The position numbers and the translations under genes are program-made. Below, in pieces: positions 1-9,060 of a DNA stretch of 64,000 bases. Numbering within the stretch: position 1 is the stretch's first letter; every line of letters begins with the position of its first letter. The notes under the pieces are model-generated. The model was not told the DNA's origin. It saw only the letters and a program-made list of their open reading frames with translations, and searched no databases. Location of the stretch: assembly GCA_003258405.1 (NCBI GenBank), contig QKPN01000017.1, forward strand, positions 20,467-84,466, in the 5' to 3' direction. This DNA comes from Rhodobacteraceae bacterium DSL-40. GTDB taxonomy: Bacteria > Pseudomonadota > Alphaproteobacteria > Rhodobacterales > Rhodobacteraceae.

Positions 1-119
1 GTCATCGCCCGGGTATTGTAACTGATGACCAGAATCGAGACGACGGGAGCGGCACTCCGATCCGGATCCACGGCGGAAAGGCCGTCCGAGGGGGCGGGGC
101 GCTGGAGATCTTCGGCCAA
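1..119 (-). CDS. Glycosyltransferase family 2, N-terminal fragment cut by the window edge
   Basis: On the minus strand the reading frame running off the left edge gives a short polar leader followed by VVSILVISYNTRAM, the first beta strand and SYN motif typical of GT2 (GT-A fold) enzymes. I place the start at a TTG (119) because an AAGGA sequence lies about nine bases upstream; a GTG at 71 is the alternative. Only about 40 codons are visible, so donor and acceptor cannot be inferred. It follows the DUF2793 gene on the same strand after about 180 bases and may be co-transcribed. No stop codon lies within the visible part, so it is truncated by the window and not a pseudogene. Confidence 0.6.
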   Translation of the reverse strand, partial: MAEDLQRPAPSDGLSAVDPDRSAAPVVSILVISYNTRAM

Positions 120-298
120 AGGCAGGAGTCCTTCGTATTTGTTCTGTGGTATCCGGAGCGGCCCAGGGCGTGTTTGCGCCGGTTCGGGCCGCGGCTTTAC
201 CTAACCTTATGCCGAAACGCCCGGCCGGAAAAACGGCATCATGGCAAACGGCTCCTTGTAGGCTCGGATACCGGCAGAGAAATCTCTTCTTGGCGGTT

Positions 299-1654
299 TC
301 ACGCCACCTGCATCCCCCAAAAATGGGTCGCATTGCCGCCGGCAAGCGCGCCCGCCTGGGAACTGTAGCGCACCTCGACCGACACGCTCTCGCCCGCAAG
401 GAGCTCGATCTGTGAAATGACGGAAACCATCGTCTCGTTGTCCACGAGCTGGGAGCCCGGAAACCGCGTGCGGCGATCCTTGTAGGACGTACCCCCGTCG
501 ACCGCAAAGCCCAGCTGCAGCAGACTCGGTGCCAGGCCAGCGGACCGATAGAGGGCATTCGCCTCGAAGAGATAGATGCCGTTGGCCGGCGCGGTGAAGG
601 TCGATGTCGCAGTGTCGTAATGCCCGCCGACATTGTGGCGGAGCTGATCGTATTCGGCCCGCACCCAACTGTCGGCCGGGACATGCTGATCGCTCGAGGC
701 ATAGGCCGAGAACTTCGCGTTCTGCGGATGGGAGACCGTACCGGCGGCATTGTCGATGACGAGCGCGGGTGTGTATCCCGCCCCCACCTTGATGGTAAAA
801 TCGTTGTTGGCGAGCAGCCCCAGCAGAGCCTGTGTGGCAAAGCCGCTCTGGAGCGCGAAGGCGAGATCGTCCCCCGCCGCCCCCTTGCTCATCGCCACGT
901 TGAGGGAGCCCTCATTGGTGAAGAGTGCGTTCCCGCCCGAGACCAGCAGCCGGTTGTTCGCATCCGGGCCCGCACCGATCGCGACATTGCCGCTCGACCG
1001 GTCGATGGCGAGCCCCTGATAGAAGGTGCTGCCATCGGGGCTCACCCTGATCGCGAAATCGTCGCTGCCAAGGAGCCCCAGAAGGGCTCGCGTGGAATAG
1101 CCGTCCTGCAGTGCAAACCCCGCATCGACGCCTTCCGACGCCTTGCTTAAGGCCGATACGATGCTGCCGGTGCCGCCCTCCTCCGCGGCCAGCGCCGTCC
1201 AGAGCGCGCGGTTGAGTTTGGCCGAGAACGGGTTTGCCGCATCCGCTTGGGTGCCGAGCCCGACCCGCACCGCATTCTGTATCTCGGAGACCGGCCCGGC
1301 CCCGCTCATCGCCGCGCCGGCCGGGATCCAAGCCGAGCCAGTCCAGACCAGCAGCCCCTCCTCGTCCCGGACCCAGGCGAGCCAGCCCGCCCGCGGCACG
1401 AGCCGAGCCCAGGCACCGTCCACGAAACAGGCGACGCTGCCGTCCCAACCGGTCCAGATCCCCTCCCCCCCGGTCGCCACGATATGGCGCTCGCCATCCG
1501 CCGGCTCTTCCGGCGGCACCGACCCACTACGACTGAGCACACAGAGCTGCACCAGCGCATCGAGAATACGGATCGCCTCGTTGTGGGTCACATGCTTCTG
1601 CGCCTGGTTCGGCATGATGTAGGGCAAGCTCAGGTTCGCGCTGTTGTCGGCCAT
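299..1654 (-). CDS. DUF2793 protein with C-terminal C1q-like domain
   Basis: About 451 residues. The N-terminus (SANLSLPYIMPNQAQKHVTH, then NEAIRILDAL) is the hallmark of DUF2793, found in alphaproteobacterial prophage, gene-transfer-agent and surface-associated proteins. Two similar internal blocks (FALQDGYSTRALLGLLGSDDF and FALQSGFATQALLGLLANNDF) form a repeat. The last about 120 residues (VGGHYDTATSTFTAPANGIY, LFEANALY) resemble a C1q/TNF-like jelly roll, a fold often used for trimeric binding tips. The ATG at 1654 has an AGAAGG ribosome site; a longer start at 1747 lacks one. It lies just downstream of the capsule-export permease. No signal peptide is evident. Function is unknown; a surface or fibre-tip adhesin is inference. 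Confidence 0.8.
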   Translation of the reverse strand: MADNSANLSLPYIMPNQAQKHVTHNEAIRILDALVQLCVLSRSGSVPPEEPADGERHIVATGGEGIWTGWDGSVACFVDGAWARLVPRAGWLAWVRDEEGLLVWTGSAWIPAGAAMSGAGPVSEIQNAVRVGLGTQADAANPFSAKLNRALWTALAAEEGGTGSIVSALSKASEGVDAGFALQDGYSTRALLGLLGSDDFAIRVSPDGSTFYQGLAIDRSSGNVAIGAGPDANNRLLVSGGNALFTNEGSLNVAMSKGAAGDDLAFALQSGFATQALLGLLANNDFTIKVGAGYTPALVIDNAAGTVSHPQNAKFSAYASSDQHVPADSWVRAEYDQLRHNVGGHYDTATSTFTAPANGIYLFEANALYRSAGLAPSLLQLGFAVDGGTSYKDRRTRFPGSQLVDNETMVSVISQIELLAGESVSVEVRYSSQAGALAGGNATHFWGMQVA

Positions 1655-1812
1655 GCGGGGATTGCCTTCTGTAGCTCGATACGGAATGAGTGTGCGCGTC
1701 GCGCGCACTGGCGACCACTCCGCAGAGCGATTCGAACAGAAGGCCATTATCCGGGTTGACGCACCTTGTTGCGCATTCGGCGTTTTGAGCGTGAGTGCCT
1801 GTCAGGACCCGG

Positions 1813-2664
1813 TTACTGTTCGATCAGAAAGCTCGCATGGCGCCGCATCAGATAGGCGCCGATCACGAAAGTCGTCAGGGCAATGGCGAGAATGTAGGGG
1901 GCCGAGACATAATCGGCGTGATAGGTGCCGAAGAATCCGGACCGCATCCGCCCGATCGACTGCATGATGGGATTGTACCACATCACATGCTGGAAGGCGG
2001 GCGGCACACTCTCGTAGAGGAAGATGACACCCGACATGATGAAGAGCGGCCGGGTCAGCACCGACCATATGTTTTTCCAGGTCGGAAAAAAGCCGAAGAG
2101 CACACAGTTGAGCGTGCCGATGCCTAGGCCGAGCAGGGAGATCAGCACGAAGGCTTCCGCTGCTGCGGCCAGATCAATGACCACATAGAGGCCGCCGAAG
2201 ACGATGACCGCGCTGAAGAGCAAAACCGCCATCATGAAGTTGGTGAGAAAATTCAGCACGAACCGCGCCATCACCGCATCTAGGGGGCTCACCACCGGGT
2301 AGGAGAGCAGCCCACGGTTCGAGGCGATCGCTGCGCTCACCTTGTTTGACATGGTATTGAACATCTGGAACGGGATTACGCCGGTGGAATAGAACAGCAT
2401 GAAGCTCGTGCCGATCGGTGGCGTGCGGAGCGCAAGACGAAAGGCGAGCGAAAGCAGTAGGATCCCTCCCAGCGGCTGGGCGATTGCCCAGAGATAACCG
2501 CCAGCCGAACGGCCGAAGGCCGTGTTCATCTCACGGATCACCAAGGCGGCAACGACCCTGAAGCGCTGGAAGCGTGGATGATCCGTCCGGGGCTGAAGGG
2601 GGGTTAGACTGTCCAAGGAAGCGTTTCCGATCCGCCACAATGATCCGGGAGTGCACGAGGGCAT
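1813..2664 (-). CDS. kpsM: Capsular polysaccharide ABC transporter permease (KpsM/Wzm type)
   Basis: Inner-membrane ABC-2 type permease of about 283 residues with roughly six hydrophobic segments (for example GGYLWAIAQPLGGILLLSLA and FLTNFMMAVLLFSAVIVFGG). This matches the architecture of exporters that move finished, lipid-linked polysaccharide from cytoplasm to periplasm. The start at 2664 avoids overlap with the divergent neighbour at 2746. The gap of 81 bases must hold both promoters. Its ATPase partner (4283-4939) and the co-polymerase (2746-4263) lie on the other strand, so exporter subunits are expressed from divergent transcripts. Confidence 0.88.
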   Translation of the reverse strand: MPSCTPGSLWRIGNASLDSLTPLQPRTDHPRFQRFRVVAALVIREMNTAFGRSAGGYLWAIAQPLGGILLLSLAFRLALRTPPIGTSFMLFYSTGVIPFQMFNTMSNKVSAAIASNRGLLSYPVVSPLDAVMARFVLNFLTNFMMAVLLFSAVIVFGGLYVVIDLAAAAEAFVLISLLGLGIGTLNCVLFGFFPTWKNIWSVLTRPLFIMSGVIFLYESVPPAFQHVMWYNPIMQSIGRMRSGFFGTYHADYVSAPYILAIALTTFVIGAYLMRRHASFLIEQ

Positions 2665-2745
2665 TTGCCTTGCGCCGGGGCAAGGAGTAAACCTGCCCAT
2701 ATCGCCATGACAAGCCCGGTTTGTTACCGGAGCGACAGGGTAGAG

Positions 2746-4263
2746 ATGAACACTCCCCCCAAGGACAAAATCGCCGCCTCCGCGGCACCGCCAGCAAGAC
2801 GCGGTTTGAAGGCCGTCGAACCGAACGACGCCGCCGAGATGAAACCCGGGCTCCGCCCCGTTCCCGTCGAGGCGCCGGAAACTGACGGCGGCAATACCCG
2901 GGAAGGACAACGGGAGAAGCTGCGTGCGCTAAAGGCCCGGCGCCAGCTGCGCATGAAGCGCGGGACCGCGCCGGCGGGCAATGACGCCGGAAAGACGGCT
3001 CCCGCCATCGGAGAGGCTGCCTCCTCCGCCCCCAGCGCCCGCCAAAAGGCGCAGATCCGGCGCACAAAGCGCCAGCTCCGCCAGAAAAAGGCACGGCGCG
3101 GCGGCATAGCTCCGGCTGCCGTCACCTCGGAGATCCCACAGAAGGCCATCGATGTGCCATTGGCCCGTCCGCGCGGCCGCCACCGGGTGCTCATCGCCTC
3201 CTTCGTGTTCATCGTTCTGCTGCCCGCCATCGCCGCGACGGCTTATCTCCACTTGCGCGCCGCCGACCAGTATCATTCCGTAACGGACTTCTCAATCCGG
3301 TCAGAGGAACAGGGCTCTGCCGCAGCCGGGCTCCTCGGGGCGATCACGCAGATCAATACCGGCACAGCTTCGGATGCGGACATCATCTTCGAATACATCC
3401 GCAGCCAGAAGATGGTCGAGGACATCGACGCCCAGCTCGATCTGCGCCGGATCTACAACAAGGCTGAAGGCGACCCGGTTTTCACCCTCGACAGGAACGC
3501 GACGATCGAGCGGCTGCTCGACTACTGGAACCGGATGGTCGAGGTGAGCTACGAGGCGAGCACGGGCATCATTCATGTCCGCGCTAATGCCTTTACCCCC
3601 GAGGACGCCCGCGCCATCGCCGCCGCCATCCTCGCCGAAAGCGGCAAGGTGGTGAACCAGCTCTCCGAGCAGGCCCGCGATGACGCGGTGCGCTTTGCCC
3701 GCGACGAACTGGCCGAGGCCGAGGCTCACCTGCGCGAGGTGCGCAAGCGGATGGCTGATTTCCGCCGTACCAACCGCATCGTCGATCCCTCGGCCGACAT
3801 TGCCGGGCAGATGGGGCTCCTGAACGCGCTCCAGCAAGAGCTCGCCCAAGCCCTCGTCGACCGCGATGTTCTGCTCTCCTATGCCGCAGAGGACGATCAG
3901 CGGGTGATCCAGGCCAACCGGCGCATCTCGGCGATCACCGACCAGATCGAGACGGAGCGCACCAATCTCGGCGTGGGCGGCAAGGAAGGCGAGGTGCCTG
4001 AGATCGTCGGCACCTACGAGGAACTCCTCGTCGACACCGAATTCGCCAACACCGCCTATACCCAGACACTGGCGGCACTGGCCGCGGCCCGGGCCGAGGC
4101 GCGGCGCCAGAGCCGCTATCTCGCGCCCCATGTCCGCCCCACTCTCGCCGAAAGTTCACTCTATCCTCGTCGGAACTTGCTCTCCGGGCTTGTCACCCTC
4201 TTCCTGCTTCTGGGCTGGGGTGTCGGCATGCTGATCTATTACAACGTGCGGGATAACCGCTGA
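2746..4263 (+). CDS. kpsE: Capsule export inner-membrane protein, KpsE/CtrB-like polysaccharide co-polymerase
   Basis: About 505 residues. It has a long, basic, probably disordered cytoplasmic N-terminus (residues 1-145, many KR and A), one membrane segment near 147-168 (VLIASFVFIVLLPAIAATAY), a periplasmic coiled-coil region (about 300-400, EAEAHLREVRKRMADFRR) and a second membrane segment near the C-terminus (LLSGLVTLFLLLGWGVGML). This is the KpsE/CtrB layout that links the ABC exporter to the outer-membrane export pore. The basic N-terminal extension is longer than in usual family members. I chose ATG 2746 over an upstream ATG at 2665 because the extra 27 residues look non-coding and AGGGTAGAG precedes 2746. 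It is followed after 19 bases by the ATPase gene, so they are co-transcribed. Confidence 0.85.
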   Translation: MNTPPKDKIAASAAPPARRGLKAVEPNDAAEMKPGLRPVPVEAPETDGGNTREGQREKLRALKARRQLRMKRGTAPAGNDAGKTAPAIGEAASSAPSARQKAQIRRTKRQLRQKKARRGGIAPAAVTSEIPQKAIDVPLARPRGRHRVLIASFVFIVLLPAIAATAYLHLRAADQYHSVTDFSIRSEEQGSAAAGLLGAITQINTGTASDADIIFEYIRSQKMVEDIDAQLDLRRIYNKAEGDPVFTLDRNATIERLLDYWNRMVEVSYEASTGIIHVRANAFTPEDARAIAAAILAESGKVVNQLSEQARDDAVRFARDELAEAEAHLREVRKRMADFRRTNRIVDPSADIAGQMGLLNALQQELAQALVDRDVLLSYAAEDDQRVIQANRRISAITDQIETERTNLGVGGKEGEVPEIVGTYEELLVDTEFANTAYTQTLAALAAARAEARRQSRYLAPHVRPTLAESSLYPRRNLLSGLVTLFLLLGWGVGMLIYYNVRDNR

Positions 4264-4282
4264 AGGGCGGGATCCGGATTCC

Positions 4283-4939
4283 ATGATCGAGTTCCGCAAC
4301 GTCTCGAAATCCTATCGCACCCAGACCCGGCGCAAGGTCGTGCTCGACCAGCTTTCCCTCACCCTGCCCCATGGCCGCAAGGTGGGGGTTCTTGGGCGCA
4401 ACGGCGCGGGCAAGTCGACGCTGCTCGGCATGGTCGCGGGCATTGTGCAGCCCGATTCGGGCGAGATCCGCCGCCATGCTTCGGTCTCTTGGCCGCTCGG
4501 CCTGCGGGGCAGCTTCCATACCGACCTCACCGGGGCCCAGAACGTGCGCTTCACCGCCCGGGTCTACGGCATCGATACGGATGCTCTGGTGGACTATGTC
4601 GAGGATTTCGCGCAGCTCGGCGATTTCATGAACATGCCACTCCGCTCCTATTCCTCCGGCATGCGGGCCCGCCTCGCCTTCGGCATGTCGATGGGCATTT
4701 CCTTCGACTGGTATCTCGTCGACGAGATCACCGCCGTGGGCGACAGTGCCTTCAAGAAGAAGTCGCTCGCGGTCTTCAAGAACCGCCTCCAGGATGCGGG
4801 CCTCCTGATGGTCTCTCATTCGACCCGTACGATCTTGAGTTACTGCACCTCCGGACTGGTGCTGGAAAACGGCAAGGCACGATTTTTCGAGGACGTCCGC
4901 GAGGCGGTCAGGGTGCACGAGGCAAACATGGCGGCCTGA
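4283..4939 (+). CDS. kpsT: Capsular polysaccharide ABC transporter ATPase (KpsT type)
   Basis: 218-residue cytoplasmic ATPase that powers polysaccharide export with the permease at 1813-2664. Walker A is GRNGAGKST (about 38-46), the signature is YSSGMRARLAFG (about 123-134), Walker B is WYLVDE (about 143-148), followed by the switch histidine in MVSHS. The protein stops after the core ATPase and lacks the carbohydrate-binding C-terminal domain of Wzt proteins, so it fits capsule-type (KpsT) exporters that do not read a terminal sugar cap. It sits between the co-polymerase gene (19-base gap) and the phosphomutase gene (22-base gap) in one plus-strand operon. Confidence 0.92.
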   Translation: MIEFRNVSKSYRTQTRRKVVLDQLSLTLPHGRKVGVLGRNGAGKSTLLGMVAGIVQPDSGEIRRHASVSWPLGLRGSFHTDLTGAQNVRFTARVYGIDTDALVDYVEDFAQLGDFMNMPLRSYSSGMRARLAFGMSMGISFDWYLVDEITAVGDSAFKKKSLAVFKNRLQDAGLLMVSHSTRTILSYCTSGLVLENGKARFFEDVREAVRVHEANMAA

Positions 4940-4961
4940 CTGGCCGCGGGAGACGGATCGG

Positions 4962-6379
<1,418 letters not shown>

Positions 6380-6383
<4 letters not shown>

Positions 6384-7150
6384 CGGGGTAGCCGACGGCG
6401 GAGCGCGCCCGTGGCATTGCGGGCAAGGCACCAGCCAGCCTGGAGGGGCGAAAGCCCGGCCTCGCGGCGGTAGAGCTCCCAAGTGGCGGCAAGGGCCGTG
6501 ACCTTGTTGGCCGAGAGTGACCCGGCCCCGACCCGGTAATCGGCCAGCACCCGGTCGAGCCCATGGGCCTCCCCGCCCCGGGCCAGAAGCCTGAGCCAGA
6601 GCCCGTAATCCTGCCGCCGCCGCAGGTTCGGCATCTCCACCCGGCCGAAATGTGCGACATCGTAGATCGCGGTGAGGCAGCCGATCACGTTGCCATGAAG
6701 AAGCCGCACACGATCGACCGAGGCCGGCACCCGAACCTCGCCGAGCACCCGTCCAACGGCATCGACCCGCCGGTAACTACAGAAGGCGAAGACCGCGCCG
6801 GTGCGGGCCATGTGCTCGAGCTGGGCGGCAAGTTTTTCAGGGTGCCAGAGATCGTCGGCATCGAGAAAGGCCACGTAGCGGCCCCGGGCGGCGGCAATGG
6901 CAGCATTGCGGGCCGCGGCAGCGCCGCGGTTCTCCGGCCAGCCGAGCAGGCGCAGGCGCGGCTCCTCCGCGGCAAGAGTGCGGGTAAGGGCGGCAGAACG
7001 ATCGGAGGACCCGTCATCGACCAGCAGCATTTCCCAGTCGGACATGGTCTGGGCCCGAACCGAGGCCACGGTCGCTGCAAGCGTGGCCTCGGCATTCCAG
7101 ACGGGCGTGACCACCGAAACGCGCGGCAGCGGACGGAGTGCTGCGGACAT
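6380..7150 (-). CDS. Glycosyltransferase family 2
   Basis: About 256 residues. The GT-A core is clear: VSVVTPVWNAEATLAATVAS at the N-terminus, VDDGSSDRS for nucleotide binding, and the metal-binding DXD as FLDADDLWHPEKL. It lacks membrane segments and probably works at the cytoplasmic face adding a sugar to a lipid-linked intermediate. ATG 7150 is preferred over an upstream start at 7204 because the family start is close to the first beta strand. The 3' end overlaps the phosphomutase gene tail to tail. It may be the last gene of the long minus-strand run descending from 19.9 kb. Sugar specificity is unknown. Confidence 0.88.
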
Positions 7151-7347
7151 GGATCTCCCCGGGCAACCTTTCCGCCAGATAGAGGTCCTTCCGGAACGGG
7201 GCAAGCCCCCGATGCCGGGGTATTTTCACGGTGAAATTAGGCCTTTTCGCCGCGAAGTTCTGAGCTTTTCTCTTGAAGAGAAAGGGTTTTCCGAAAACCG
7301 GGGGCTCTGCGCCTCCCGGCTTGTGTTACCTTTCACGCTGCCCGGGA

Positions 7348-8094
7348 TCAGCCCCGGACGGGGTCAGGCGCGCGGATCTCCCGGCGGGCGGCCTCGATCC
7401 AGTCCCGGGCCGGGACAAGCCCGCCGAGAGCGCCAAGACGGTTGGAAAGATCCGGGGCCTCGAGCTCGGCGAGTTCGGCGAGGCAGGCAATGCCCGCCCG
7501 CTGCAGCGCCCAGATGAGACCAGGCCCCGCGCCTTCCAGCCGGTGGAGGTCGCAGATCGGCGCGGCCCGAGGCTCGGTCATGCCCATGAGCCCGGCATTC
7601 GGCCCGGGCGCACCGCTGTCTGGGGGGCGCTGGAAACGCAGCACCGCGGCAGGTTCGGCCGCCGACGCCTTCGACACCGCAGGGGCCGGGGCGGCTCCGG
7701 CAGCAGGCGGCGCGCTTGCGCTCAGGGCCCGCAGGAATTCCTCAAGCGCGGCCTCCTCCTCGTCCTCCTCGGAAAGCGGCGCGGCGGCGCGAGACGGTTC
7801 GGGAGGCGAGGCCACGGGTCGCGGCTGGGACGCGGGCGCAGCCCGACCGATCGTGGCGGGCTTCGGTACGGAGGAGGCGGCCTCCGGCGGTGTGCTGGCC
7901 GCCGTCCGCCCTGCTGCTGCGGCTGGAGGGCCGTCGGCATGCAGCCGGGCCAGACGCTCGGCCCGGAGTCTGTTGCGATGGGCGATGCGCAGGGCGAGGG
8001 TCCGACGCGCGACCTCTCCGGCCTCGCAGGGATCCGCGGCATCGGTCTCCTCAATTCCAGCAGGCATTCCGGTGATTCTCTCGCGCAGATGCAT
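7348..8094 (-). CDS. Unknown protein with C-terminal helix-hairpin-helix (HHH_5-like) domain
   Basis: 248 residues. The first about 165 residues are Ala/Pro-rich with an acidic stretch (SEEDEEEAALEEF) and look disordered. The C-terminal about 60 residues (DLHRLEGAGPGLIWALQRAG, then IACLAELAEL) match the pattern of HHH_5/DUF4332 domains (L..I.GIGP.....L...GI.....LA), which usually bind DNA or mediate protein contacts. It follows the coiled-coil gene at 8107 by 12 bases, so it shares its transcript. The function is unknown. The association with a membrane coiled-coil protein argues against a simple repair role, but that is inference. Confidence 0.7.
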   Translation of the reverse strand: MHLRERITGMPAGIEETDAADPCEAGEVARRTLALRIAHRNRLRAERLARLHADGPPAAAAGRTAASTPPEAASSVPKPATIGRAAPASQPRPVASPPEPSRAAAPLSEEDEEEAALEEFLRALSASAPPAAGAAPAPAVSKASAAEPAAVLRFQRPPDSGAPGPNAGLMGMTEPRAAPICDLHRLEGAGPGLIWALQRAGIACLAELAELEAPDLSNRLGALGGLVPARDWIEAARREIRAPDPVRG

Positions 8095-8106
8095 GGAAGT
8101 CTCCCG

Positions 8107-8889
8107 TCAGCTGAACTGCGACATGCGCATGGCGGCGCGGTCCTCCTCGGACCGCTGCTCGAGCCGGGCAAGGAATTCGGCAAGGGTGACGCCGAGGGTC
8201 TTCTGGAAAGCGGCAGTCTCGTCCCGGGCGATATGGGCGTTCAGGAGCTCGTCCTGGGTCTCTAGGCGCTGCAGGACGGCGGAAAGCGTCTCGGACAGAG
8301 CCGTCAGCACGGCATCGGTGCTGTCACCTTGGGCGTCGAGCCGGGAGAGAATTTCCTTCTGGCGCGCCTCGATTGCCGAGAGTCGAGTGGCGAGCGCACT
8401 GCCCGAGGCGGGATCGGCGGCCTGCTCAAGGGTGAGGCGTGCGCATTCGGCGGCATAGCGGGCATTGATCACCGCCTTGATCTCGGGGCCCGCACTCTCG
8501 AGCGCGCCGGTCACCGCCCGGTCCTGGGCGCGGAGCAGCAGGATCGGCTGGGCAAGGGCAGCATCCGCCTCGGGCAGCAGGTCCGTCGCGTTGAGCCAGA
8601 CCGCATCCTCGCCGAGGGTTGCGGCAAGCCCCCCCTCGATCGCCTCTGCCCATTCGCCGGGCGGCAGCGCGCCGAGCGCACCGTCGAGATCCTCTGCTCC
8701 GGCCCGGAAGGCGTAGTGATAGGGCTCGATCCGGTAGACGGGCCCCGCCACCAGCGCGCAGAGCGCACGCAGACAGGTCGCCTCGCCGCCGAGCTTAGCA
8801 GGATCCCCGATCATTTCATGGCTGACGAGCCCCGCAGCGATGAGGTCAGCAAGCACGGTCGGGGCGGCTTCGGGAGCTTGGGATTCCAC
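8107..8889 (-). CDS. Unknown protein, C-terminal coiled coil
   Basis: 260 residues, not recognised. Residues 1-130 look globular (DLIAAGLVSHEMIGDPAKL, PYHYAFRAGAEDLDGAL). From about 155 the sequence becomes long amphipathic helices (ATRLSAIEARQKEILSRLDA, LSETLSAVLQRLETQDELL) like those of the much larger protein encoded just upstream (9061-13053). No signal peptide or membrane segment is visible, so it is probably cytoplasmic. The 12-base gap to the HHH protein and the shared strand suggest a three-gene unit, with the small coiled coil a plausible partner of the large one. Confidence 0.65.
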   Translation of the reverse strand: MESQAPEAAPTVLADLIAAGLVSHEMIGDPAKLGGEATCLRALCALVAGPVYRIEPYHYAFRAGAEDLDGALGALPPGEWAEAIEGGLAATLGEDAVWLNATDLLPEADAALAQPILLLRAQDRAVTGALESAGPEIKAVINARYAAECARLTLEQAADPASGSALATRLSAIEARQKEILSRLDAQGDSTDAVLTALSETLSAVLQRLETQDELLNAHIARDETAAFQKTLGVTLAEFLARLEQRSEEDRAAMRMSQFS

Positions 8890-9060
8890 GTCTCTCTACC
8901 TCTTCGCTTCTACGCTTCGGGCTCTTCACTTCGGGGGAATGCGGGGGAGGAACCACGTCAGGAACGTCGGATCTTAACCTGATCCGAATTGGTTAAGTGC
9001 CCGTTACCGGGTCTGGCACCGCCTCTCCCCCACCTCGGTCTGGAGGAAGAGAGGCCGGTC

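Noticed and set aside
299..1654. Part of a gene-transfer-agent or prophage cluster
   Set aside because: No capsid, portal, terminase or tail gene is visible nearby; the neighbours are capsule genes.
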